From the NCBI GenBank assembly GCA_005776585.1, contig SXOX01000039.1, positions 1-55,871 on the forward strand: 55,871 nucleotides of DNA. Direction: 5' to 3'. The notes beneath the pieces are model-generated. The model made no database searches. It was given only the letters and a program-made list of their open reading frames with translations, and was not told the DNA's origin. The DNA is from Pseudomonadota bacterium (GTDB taxonomy: Bacteria > Myxococcota_A > UBA9042 > GCA-2863065). This document shows, one piece after another, positions 7,153 to 17,100 of this stretch (the first letter of the stretch is position 1; every line of letters starts with the position of its first letter). The translations under genes and the position numbers were made by a program.

Positions 7153-9642
7153 ATGCGACATGGGACGTGGTTGGGTGTGGTGATTGGCCTGAGCGCTTCG
7201 GCGGTAATGGCATGCGCCTCTGGTGGTTCGAGTAACAACATCGTAGCGGACACGGGTGCCACGGGCACCGGTGGCAAGTCCGATGCGGGGACCGGCAATA
7301 CGACGGCCGGCTCCGACGCCGCGACGACGGGCTCCGGCACGGCCGGGGATGACGTCACCTCCAAGTCCGAGACGGATGCCGGCTGCGGCTACTGCCAGCC
7401 CGGCTGGGAGTGCGGACCGGACGGCTGCGGCGGCGAGTGCGGAACCTGTGACACCGGTAAGACCTGTGACAAGGCCAAGCACGTGTGCGTCAAGGATGTC
7501 GTGAAGCCGAACCTGCTCAAGTTCGGCGAGCGGTGCGGCGAGAGCGGGACCTGCACGCGGCAGACCTTCGACGCCACGGCCCAAGCGTGGGTCGCGAACC
7601 CCGCATGGCCCAACTGCGTCAACGGCCAGTGCGAGACGGGCCTCTGCCTGTCCGGCATCGGTGGCGCGCCCGTGTGCAGCAAGACGTGCACGCTCGGGCC
7701 AGACGCGGACAAGCTCGACGCGGAGGGCAACGCTGGAGCTGACGGCGTCGCAGACGATCCGGCGACCAGCGAGTGCACCGGCGCGACGGATGGCCCGGTG
7801 GGAGCCAAGTTCAACTGCGGCACCTACAACGACATCACCGACGCCAACCCGGTCGCCTTCTGCATGCCCGGCACGACCTTCAAGGCCTGCAAGTCCAACA
7901 CGGACTGCCCCACGGGTGAGAGCTGCCAGCTGCATCCGATTCGCGGCGCCTACACCGCGATCTGCGTGGCCAGCGGCAAGAACGGCGTGGGCCCGTCGCA
8001 CCTGTGCGACGACTCGGCGAAGGAGCCCAAGATTCCGCTGTGCGAGGCGACGAACAACTGCTTCGGCATCGGCTGCTTCGGGTTCTGCAAGACGAGCGCG
8101 GAGTGCGTGACGACCAAGGGCGCGTGCACGGGCGGCAAGTGCAAGGACTCGGCCGCGACGACCTGCGCGACCGACGAGGACTGCAGCGCCTGGACCTGCC
8201 AGAAGGACCACAACCTGTTCGGTGACAATGGTGGCGCGCCGCCGCCGCTGTTCGACGTCTGCTGGCCGCGCACCTGTGGCGTGAACACGGACTGCATCGA
8301 CGGGGACTTCCACTGCCGCTTTTTCACCAACGGCAAGTCGGGCGAGGCGTTCGCCATCCAGAACATCTGCGAGCGCAACGCGGCTGGCGCCGTCAAGCTC
8401 GGTGAGGAGTGCGACGCGGACCCCGACGACAACAAGACGCTGCCGGAGTGCGGTGGCCTCTGCTTGAACAGCGGCACGTGCTCGGTCCTCTGCAAGACCG
8501 ACGCGGACTGCGCCTCGACGACAGGCTCGTTCCTCTGCGGCATCGACGAGATCCCGTTCGACACCAACGCCGACAAGGAGGACGACAAGGTGCTTCCGCT
8601 GGGCTACTGCCGGCCGTTCGCGGGCACGAAGACCCCCTGCAAGGCCGACAAGGACTGCGGCACCGGCGGCAAAGAGGTCTGCAACCCCATCGAGGTCCAG
8701 CTCGCGGATGGCACGTTCGACCTCAAGGGCCTGTGCACCGAGATCAACCCCAAGGAGGGCGACATCGGCGACCTCTGTGGCGCGAAGACCGGCGTGAACT
8801 GCAAGTCGGGCTTCTGCCTCGGCGCGGACGAGACCAACCCCGGCTTCTGCACCAGCATGTGCCAGGGCAAGGCCGACTGCGGCGACGGCAAGGAGATCCC
8901 GATCGACGGGACGGCGTACAAGTTCTTCTGCCGTAGCTACCTCTACTCGTGGAACATCACCTACGACAAGCAGGACGACAACATCTACTTCGGCCTGTGC
9001 GTCCCGGTCGCCGCCGCGGACTCGTCGCTCGCGGACTGCTCGGCGGACTTCAAGTGCGCTGCCGGCCAAGAGTGCTACCCGTCGGCCATCGCGTTCGGTG
9101 CCAACGGCGAGGGCAAGGTCGAGTGGAACTGCCGCGCCAACACGTTCTATGACTCCAAGAACGCCAAGCAGGTCCCGACAGGCAAGACCGGCGCCGCGTG
9201 CGACATCAAGGGCGAGTCGGACGACCCGGCCCTGAACTGCGAGAAGGGCTTCTGCATCGACGACACGAAGAAGGGCGCGGGCTTCTGCACGGCCTTCTGC
9301 AAGACGGACGCGGAGTGCTCGGGCATCGACAAGGGTGTCTGCGGACAGCTCGTCTCGATCGACCGACCGGGCACCGACAAGGACGTCACGATTGGCCTCT
9401 GCCGCAAGGCGGCGAGCTGCTCGCAGTGCGTCGATGACAGCGACTGCGCCGCGGGCTACATGTGCGGCAACGTCGGCGGCATCGGCAACCTGTACGACCC
9501 GCGCTGCGTCCCGGCCTGCAAGGTCGACGCGGACTGCGTGGGCAAGGACGGCGGTCCGTCGTGCAAGGCGAGCAGCGACAAGAAGGGCACGCCGACCGCG
9601 GCCATGGGCTGCATGCCCAAGAGCGACGCGCCCTGCAAGTAG
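7153..9642 (+). CDS. Large Cys-rich lipoprotein with DxDC repeats
   Basis: 829 residues. The start at 7153 follows GGAGG and gives a lipoprotein signal with lipobox VMAC (Cys21). A Gly/Ser/Thr/Asp linker (to about residue 75) leads into a long region with dozens of cysteines. Recurrent short blocks such as CKTDADC, CKADKDC, CKVDADC and CQKD suggest serial disulfide-bonded modules, as in many myxobacterial surface lipoproteins. No catalytic motif is seen. It should be anchored in the outer membrane and exposed at the cell surface. Function unknown; adhesion or matrix contact is only a guess. A perfect hairpin follows the stop codon. Confidence 0.8.
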   Translation: MRHGTWLGVVIGLSASAVMACASGGSSNNIVADTGATGTGGKSDAGTGNTTAGSDAATTGSGTAGDDVTSKSETDAGCGYCQPGWECGPDGCGGECGTCDTGKTCDKAKHVCVKDVVKPNLLKFGERCGESGTCTRQTFDATAQAWVANPAWPNCVNGQCETGLCLSGIGGAPVCSKTCTLGPDADKLDAEGNAGADGVADDPATSECTGATDGPVGAKFNCGTYNDITDANPVAFCMPGTTFKACKSNTDCPTGESCQLHPIRGAYTAICVASGKNGVGPSHLCDDSAKEPKIPLCEATNNCFGIGCFGFCKTSAECVTTKGACTGGKCKDSAATTCATDEDCSAWTCQKDHNLFGDNGGAPPPLFDVCWPRTCGVNTDCIDGDFHCRFFTNGKSGEAFAIQNICERNAAGAVKLGEECDADPDDNKTLPECGGLCLNSGTCSVLCKTDADCASTTGSFLCGIDEIPFDTNADKEDDKVLPLGYCRPFAGTKTPCKADKDCGTGGKEVCNPIEVQLADGTFDLKGLCTEINPKEGDIGDLCGAKTGVNCKSGFCLGADETNPGFCTSMCQGKADCGDGKEIPIDGTAYKFFCRSYLYSWNITYDKQDDNIYFGLCVPVAAADSSLADCSADFKCAAGQECYPSAIAFGANGEGKVEWNCRANTFYDSKNAKQVPTGKTGAACDIKGESDDPALNCEKGFCIDDTKKGAGFCTAFCKTDAECSGIDKGVCGQLVSIDRPGTDKDVTIGLCRKAASCSQCVDDSDCAAGYMCGNVGGIGNLYDPRCVPACKVDADCVGKDGGPSCKASSDKKGTPTAAMGCMPKSDAPCK

Positions 9643-9653
9643 GTTTGGGAACG

Positions 9654-9685
9654 CGAGGAGCGGCTCGTTCGTGGGCCGCTCCTCG
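9654..9685 (+). terminator. Hairpin terminator candidate
   Basis: A perfect 11-bp inverted repeat (CGAGGAGCGGC / GCCGCTCCTCG) with a 10-nt loop begins 12 bp after the stop of the Cys-rich lipoprotein gene. No T-tract follows, so it may be an atypical intrinsic terminator or an RNA-stabilising stem. Confidence 0.55.
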
Positions 9686-9748
9686 TCGCTCTCTCGGTAA
9701 CGCTCCCTCGAGAACGGTCGCGCGGCCCAGCGGATCCAAAGGGGGCCG

Positions 9749-11134
9749 ATGGCGCCGGTGAGGCCTTCAACGACACCCAGTGCTTCATCTCCGCGGGCGT
9801 CACCGCTGGTCGTCGCCCTCGAGGTCGCGGACGGCGAGGAACGCGGAACGCGCGGCACCGTCGATGCGTCTGGCGTCATGCTGGTCGGTCGAGGGTCCGA
9901 AGCGGGCCTTCGCCTGCTGCTGAGCCGCCACCTCTCACGTCGCCACTTCTCGATTGAGGTCCGGCACGGCCAGGCCTGGGTGGTCGACCATAAGTCGGCC
10001 AACGGGACCGAGCTCAACGGCGAGCCCGTCGTGGATCGAGCCCTGCTGCGCGACGGCGACCGCGTCACGGCCGGTGACACGGCGTTTCTGGTCCAAATCC
10101 ACACGCCACGCGCTGAGCCCGACGACAGCGGGGCGGCCGCGCAGCAGACACTCGCGACCTGCCGGCGCTGCGGTGGGCGCTTCCCCTACGAGCGCGTCAC
10201 GATCCTGCTCGACGACCGGGGGCGGCCGCTCCAAGACGACCCGACGTTCTTGTGCCGCGGTTGCCGCGAGGCGGCAGCCAGCGAGCGATCGGGGGAGAGC
10301 CCGGGCCTTCCGTGGTTTCCGCGATATCGTACGCTGGAGAGTCTGGGCGAGGGCAGCATGGGCGCGGTCTACCGCGTCCAGCGCGAGCCGGATGGCGCGC
10401 TCTTCGCGCTCAAGTGCATGCGACCCGACGCGCCGATGACGCCGAGCGACGTCCGCCGCTTTCTCCGCGAAGCCGCGGCGCTGAGCCAACTGACGCACAA
10501 GAACATCGTCGGGTTCGTCGACCAGGGCTACGTCGAGGACGCCTTCTTCTTTGTCATGCAGTACGTCGAAGGCGTCGACCTCGACCTCTACCGTCGCCAG
10601 GCAGGCGGCCGCATGTCGGTCGAGCGCGGCGTGCGCCTCATCGCGCAGGTCCTCGACGGCCTGGACTACGCGCACCAGAAGGGCTTCGTCCACCGGGACG
10701 TGAAACCCGCCAACATCTTGGTCGGCGTGGAGGACGGCGAGATGACGCCCAAGCTCTCCGACTTCGGCCTGGCAAAGCGCTACGAGGAGTCGAATCGGGA
10801 CCCGATCACGCGCGGCGCGATCGCGCTCGGCACGCCGGACTACATGCCTCCGGAACAGATTACGTCGTTCTCGGACGTGGGCCCGGCGGTCGACATCTAT
10901 GCGGTCGGTGCGACGCTGTATCACCTGCTGACCGGCGCGACGGTTTACGAAGGCATTGCGTCGAAGGATCCCATCCGAACGCTGCTCGAGTCCGATCCGG
11001 TGCCCATCACCCAGCGCGGAGTTACGCTACCTCGGCATGTGGCCGACGCCATCATGCACGCGCTGAACCGGGAGCCCGAGGATCGCTTTGCCAGTGCCGC
11101 GGACTTCCGCGCCGCCCTGCGCGCCGGGACGTAG
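9749..11134 (+). CDS. FHA-domain serine/threonine protein kinase with internal zinc ribbon
   Basis: 461 residues, soluble. An N-terminal FHA domain (about 41-117; GR at 47-48, SRRH at 63-66, SANG at 83-86) binds phosphothreonine. A two-CxxC segment (Cys138/141 and Cys169/172) follows and could hold zinc. The kinase domain runs from about 193 to the end with all key residues: GEGSMG loop, Lys222, HRDVKPAN (Asp317), DFG (338-340), and a GTPDYMPPEQ activation-segment end. It is therefore predicted to be an active Hanks-type kinase that may read its own or a partner's phosphothreonine. The start is supported by AAGGGGG 3 nt upstream. The giant surface protein starts 43 bp downstream, behind a palindrome. 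Confidence 0.9.
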   Translation: MAPVRPSTTPSASSPRASPLVVALEVADGEERGTRGTVDASGVMLVGRGSEAGLRLLLSRHLSRRHFSIEVRHGQAWVVDHKSANGTELNGEPVVDRALLRDGDRVTAGDTAFLVQIHTPRAEPDDSGAAAQQTLATCRRCGGRFPYERVTILLDDRGRPLQDDPTFLCRGCREAAASERSGESPGLPWFPRYRTLESLGEGSMGAVYRVQREPDGALFALKCMRPDAPMTPSDVRRFLREAAALSQLTHKNIVGFVDQGYVEDAFFFVMQYVEGVDLDLYRRQAGGRMSVERGVRLIAQVLDGLDYAHQKGFVHRDVKPANILVGVEDGEMTPKLSDFGLAKRYEESNRDPITRGAIALGTPDYMPPEQITSFSDVGPAVDIYAVGATLYHLLTGATVYEGIASKDPIRTLLESDPVPITQRGVTLPRHVADAIMHALNREPEDRFASAADFRAALRAGT

Positions 11135-11158
11135 CGTCCTGTCCCCGCACGGCGCCCA

Positions 11159-11174
11159 TTCGAGTACACTCGAA
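11159..11174. promoter_or_regulatory. Perfect 7-2-7 palindrome over a -10 box, operator candidate
   Basis: TTCGAGTACACTCGAA has perfect 7-bp arms around AC. It lies between the kinase stop and the giant surface protein start, and it covers a -10-like TACACT (11165-11170) that ends 7 nt before the ATG at 11178. A dimeric repressor bound here would block RNA polymerase. No convincing -35 is seen. Confidence 0.5.
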
Positions 11175-11177
11175 CGG

Positions 11178-14100
11178 ATGCGTCGCGCTGACCAACCTTC
11201 GCTTTGTCTGAGCCTCGTGCTGTGTCTCGGTGCATCCGCAGCAAGCGCGGCAACGAGCTGGGACTTCACGACGGGCCTCGATGGCTTCGTGCCCAATACG
11301 TGCGCAACGTTGACGCCGACCGGAGACGGATCGGTCCTCGCGACGACGTTGTGTGACGGCGCGGGGCTGACGATCCCGGGTCCGGTGGACGCGACGAACC
11401 GACCCTTCATCGAGCTCTGGGTCCAGAGCACGCAGAACACGTCGCTGCGGTTGTGGACGGGCGGCACCAACGCGGTCACCGTCGCGGAGGTGCGCGGCGA
11501 CGGGCGGCTGCGCCGCGTGTGGGCGTCTTTGGCCGCAGCTCCTGGGTGGACCGGCGCCGTGACGGGTGCTCAGCTCCTGCTTCAGACCGGGCTCGGTGGG
11601 ACCGTGACGCTGTCGCGAGTCTCGTTCTTGACACGACCAGGCTTGCCCTCGTGGACGTTCGACGAGGCGGGCGAGGCCCACGGGGTGACCGCAATCGAGG
11701 GCTTCGCGACGCTCGAGCCCACGGCCGCCGGGCTCGTCGGTACGGTCGCTGAGACGAGTATCCTGAAGCCCCGCCTCGCCGCGCCCGCAGGCCTCGAGCT
11801 CGCGGCGCGAGACCATCGCACGCTCCTCGTCGAGCTGTCGGCGACGGCGCCGACGACGGCGCAGAAGCTCCGCATCCTGTGGGGGACGAGTGACACGCCC
11901 ACGCTGAACCAGGGGAGCCGCTCGACGACGGTCGACTACATCGCCGACGGGACGACGAAGACGCTCCGGGTCGACCTCTTCGAGCACGCCAAGTGGCGCG
12001 GCACAATCGTGAACCTGTGGATCCAGCCGCTCCTTGGCGCCGAGGCGGGGGCCACGGTCACGCTGCGACACGTGGGCTTTCCGCCGGTTCTCGATGCGGT
12101 GCGTGGTCCGTCGCCGGTGCTCGCGACGGGCGTGGGCGGGCTGCGCAGGGCCGATGGCGCCCTCCGAGGCATCGCGACCATGTCCAGCGCGACGCTCGCC
12201 ATGCCGGTCTCCGTGCCGCTGGAGCTCGTCCCGTTCGTGACCGTCGCCGCGCGCTTCGCCACGGGCGCACCGTGCGCGCCAGCAGTGTCGGTTACGCGGC
12301 TCGATGGCACCGTGATCTCGACGCCGCTGTCGATTCCCTGCGACGGAGTCAGCCATCGCGTCATCGTCGACCTCAAGTCGACCGCGCCCTCATCTTGGAC
12401 GGGCTGGGGGCGGGAGCTCAAGCTCACGTTGCCGGGCACCGGCGAGGTGGCCGTCTCGGAGCTGGCGTTTCATCCCTCGGGGCCTGCCCTCGTCTTCGAC
12501 GCCTCGATCTCGACAAACCCGCAGCGGGTCGGCGCACCCGCCACCGTGACGGCGCGGATCGACAACCTCGGCGTGGGCCCGGCCAGCGGCGCCAAGCTCG
12601 TGTTCGCAGGCGCGCCGACGCTGCTCGATCCCATCGCGCCTGGCACCAGCATGGCCCTGCCGTTGGACGTCGGCACGGCGACCGACTGCACCGCTTCGGG
12701 CAAGACGAGCGCGTCGGTCTCGCTCGAGTTTCCGGGGAGCGCCGGCACCAGCAAGCAGGCCCTCACGGTGCCCATCGCGTGGCGCGGTGCGACCCCGGCG
12801 CTGCCCGAGGGCGTCCCCGCGCCGGGGAGCTCGGTCTCGAGCCCGACGACGGTCGGTGCGCTCGTGCTCCAGAATGACCGAGTCCGCATCGCGCTTCTGG
12901 ACGACCCCTGTCTGGGCGGCCTCTCGGGCGTCGCGGTCTTCGTGGCGCGTGGCGGCACGTGGCTCCCGGTGGGCGGGCGTCCGCATCTCGGCCGACTCGT
13001 CTCGCTGACCTCGGCAGGCGCCGTCTGGGACCAGCCCCTCGTCGGCCTGGCGCTCGGTCCCATCGTCCCTGTCGCAAACGGGCTCGATGTCTCCGCCACG
13101 CGCACCCTGGTCGATCCAGACGGCGTCAGCTTCGCTGTGACCGTCACGTTCGGCGTGCGCGACACGAGCGCGTTTCTGCCGGCGACGCTCTCGGTCGTGC
13201 CAAACGCGCCCCGAACGGTGCTGCACGTCTCCGGCCCGTCCGTGGAGGTCGGCCTCGAGACCGAGGCCAGCGCCGTGCGCGTGCTCGTGAGCGGCTCGGA
13301 GTGGACCACCAGCCTGCCCTCGGGGCGGGCCGCGCCGTTTGGCGATTACATCGAGCACCTCGGCACGCCCGACCCCAAGACGCTCGCCCAGCCGTTCTTG
13401 GGGGTCACGACGTCTGCGGGGCTGACGGCCGGCCTGGTGTTCTCACCGGCGCAGAGCTGGTCGCAGGGAGGCTCGTCGCCAGCATTTCGGCTCGTGGCCC
13501 CCAATCACGACGACGGTCGCACGACCGCGCTCGCGGAGCTGCTCTTGCCCAGCGCCCCCGGGTGGGTTCCGCTCGGAGAGGCCCTCGCCGCGATCCCGTA
13601 CGCGGCCAAGTCCGGCGAGACCCTGAAGCTCACCGCGGAGCTGTTTGCCGTGGATGGTGACCTGGCGGACGCGCTCGAGGCCACGGCCGCGCATCTCGGC
13701 AACACGACCCCGGCAGCATTCGACATGGCCGAAGTCCTCAGCAGGCTGGCCAAGGGAGCGCCCACCGCCACGGTGGCGCAGCTGGACGTCGCCGGGGCAC
13801 CGAGCCTGGGCGCACCCGCCTCCATCGCGATCGCGCGACGCCTGGGGTGGCTCGCTCCCAACGCGGCGATGACGACCGCGGCGAACAACTGGGCGTCCGC
13901 GGCCAAGTCCGACTCCGCGCGCGCGCAAGACGGTCGCTACTGGTCCGGGCTGTTCGCCGCCTACACGGAGGCCTGGGCCCCCGGTGCGTTGGCGGCGCGC
14001 GCCGTGGCTCTCGACGCGGCCCTCGCGGCCGGCCCGCTGAGCGGGGTCGAGCCCTCTCTCGTGCAGGAATTCGAGGCGCCGGGCGCACGCGGCGCCGGCT

Positions 14101-17100
14101 TCGCGGCTCGGCTGGCGCTCGGGTATCTCGACCTGGCGTGGGCGACCGGTCACGCGGCTACTCGGACTACGGGGCTGGACCTGTTGGCCAAGGCGGGCGA
14201 CGACTTTCGCGGCGGACGCCTCGAGCTCGGCATCCCCGCCAGCGCCCCGGTGCTCGGGACCGCCGTGGACCTCCTGCTCGCGCGACTGGCGGCCCATCGC
14301 CTCACGGGAGACGCAGCGCACCTGGCCGAAGCCCGCCGAATCGCGTTCGCGTCGATCGCCTTCGTCGTGCGGCAGGACCCGCCCGGGACTCCGAGCGGCG
14401 ACGCCCGGTATTCCGCCGTGCCTGCCTTTGGCTCCCGCGAGTTCGTCACCTCGCTGCTCGGCACCGCCTCCAGTCAGGAAGGCGCGCGACTGGCGAATGC
14501 GCTGCTGGAGCTTCGAGACCTCGATACGAGCTCCGATTGGCTGACGTTCGCCGATGGCCTGCTCGGCGCGGTCATCGAGCGCATGGGCCCCACGGGGCTC
14601 GTCCCGGCGTCGTGGGCGTGGCGGCCCAACGGTCCGCCCGACGGCCCGAATGTCCTGCCGCTGCTGGTCGGTCGCGCGTTGCTGCGACGCAATGGCAACG
14701 GTCCGGACCTGAACGTGGTCCGTGTCTCCACGCCCGCCAAGCTCGACGTCACCTTCGCTTCGGCCGGCGTCCTCGCCAGCCCGACGTTCTCGGCGAAGGA
14801 CTACGTCGCGTCGGTGACCGTGTCGGCACCCGTCGCGGGTCAGCCCCTCGTGCTCACGGCAGGTGGCCTCCCCAGTGAGCCTGCGACCGTCTGGGCCGCC
14901 GGGGTGCCGCTCCCCCAGGTCGCGAGCCTGAGCGGCGTGGACTCCGGTTCCGCGTGGAGCGCTCAGGTCGGCGTCATGGCGGTCAAGGTACCGCCGAGCG
15001 CGGTCCCGGTCGTCATCTCCGTCGCGTTTCCCATCCCCGACGTCGATCAGGATGGCTTTCCGGCTAATCTGGACTGCGACGACAGCGTTGCCACGATCCA
15101 CCCGGGGGCCCCCGAGACCTGCAATGGCAAAGACGATGACTGCGATCTGGCCATCGACGAGGGGACCGGCACGCTCACCTGCGGCGTCGGCCAGTGCGCG
15201 CACAGCGAACCGAGCTGCCAAGGTGGCGCGCCAGGGCCCTGCCACCCCAACCAGGGTCAATCGCCGGAGACGTGTGATCTGCTCGACAACGACTGCGACG
15301 GCGAGACCGACGAAGAGGTCGGCGACGTGAGCTGCGGAATCGGGCAGTGCCAGCGCCTCGTCTACGCCTGTGACCCGTGCGACCCGATGGAGGGCGCCGA
15401 GCCCGAGGTCTGCGATACAGTGGACAACGACTGCGATGGGACGACGGACGAGTCCCCAGGCTCGACCTTCTGCGGGACCGGAAAGTGCGAGCACGCGATT
15501 GGAGCATGCGACACGTGCGACCCCTTCCTCGGTAAGGCCGACGAGGTGTGCAACCTCATTGACGACGACTGCGACGGCGAGACCGACGATGGCCTGCCCA
15601 CGACGCCCTGCGGGACCGGCCAGTGCCTCCACGACATCCCGATCTGCGCGGCGTGCGACGCCAAGACCGGCTCGTCCAAGGAGGTCTGCGACAGCATCGA
15701 CAACGACTGCGACGGCGAGACCGACGAAGGGCTCCCGACCAAGCCGTGCGGCACCGGACAGTGCCTCCACCCCATCCCGGCGTGCCAGGAGTGTCAGGAC
15801 CCGCTGCTCGGAGCCACGATCGAGGTGTGCGACCAGAAGGACAACGATTGCAACGGGATCACTGACGACAGCACCGACCAGAAGCCGTGCGGCACGGGCA
15901 TCTGCTATCGCGAGATCCCCAAGTGCGACACGTGCAACGCGACCGAGGGCGCCGTCGACGAGGTGTGCGACCTGATTGACAACGACTGCGATGGGGAGAC
16001 CGACGAGCAGACCGGGAAGGTCATCTGCGGGCTGGGCGTCTGCGCGCACGAGGTCGACGGATGCAAGGCCTGCGACATGTTCGTCGGCAAGCAGGCCGAG
16101 GCGTGTAACCTCAAGGACGACGACTGCGACGGCAAGACGGACGAGCCCGAGGACCTGGGGACGTTCGTCTGCGGGACCGGTCAGTGCGAGCGGAGCCTGC
16201 CGAAGTGCACCGCGGGTGGCGCGACGTCGTGCGATGCGTTCGTGGGCAAGACCAGCGAGGCGTGCGACGGCAAGGACAACGACTGCGATGGCGCCACCGA
16301 CGAGGACATCGAGAAAGTGCTGTGCGGGCAGGGCGAGTGCGCGCACGAGGTCGTCGGCTGCGTTCTGCAAGGACCCGGCGCCTGCGACCCGTTTCAGGGC
16401 AAGTCGGACGAGGTCTGCAACGGCAAGGACGATGACTGCAATGGCGCGACGGACGACGGGCTCGGCTCGGTGACGTGCGGCGCCGCGCTCGGGTGCGAGC
16501 GCACCGTGCCGAAGTGCGTCGACGGGAAGACGCTGAAGTGCGACGAGAAGTCGGGGCTCGCACCGGAGATCTGCGACGGCGTCGACCAGGACTGCGATGC
16601 GGCGACCGACGAGGGGCTTGGCCTCATCACCTGCGGCGAGGGTATCTGCAAGCATGGGGTGCCCGCGTGCACCGAGGGCAAGAAGACCTTCTGCGATCCG
16701 TTCCAGAACGCGCAGGCCGAGAGCTGCAACTTCTTGGACGACGACTGCAACGGCACGCCGGACGACAACATCGCGCCAATCGCGTGCGGCAAGGGCATCT
16801 GCGTGGCCCAGGCGGCGGGCTGTGTCAACGGCGCACCGGCCGTGTGCACGCCGCTACCGGTGTCGAAGCCGGAGGTCTGCAACAACAAGGACGACGACTG
16901 CGACGGCGACACCGACGAGGGTCAGGCCGAGATCACCTGCGGCAAGGGTATCTGTCAGCAGAAGATCCCTCTGTGTATGGGCGGGGTCATCCAGCAGTGC
17001 GACCCACAGACGGGAGCGGCGCCCGAGGCGTGCAACGGCAAGGACGACGACTGCGACGGCGACACCGACGAGGACCTCGGGACGCAGCCGTGCGGTCAGG

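Noticed and set aside
7003..10104. 1033-residue minus-strand open frame
   Set aside because: It is antisense to the Cys-rich lipoprotein and FHA kinase, and has Arg/Ala/Leu/Val-rich composition from GC-rich third positions, with no domain or plausible start.
13443..16655. 1070-residue minus-strand open frame opposite the MopE repeats
   Set aside because: It is the mirror of the repeat region (periodic VDVAVVV-type sequence), with no signal, domain or ribosome binding site.
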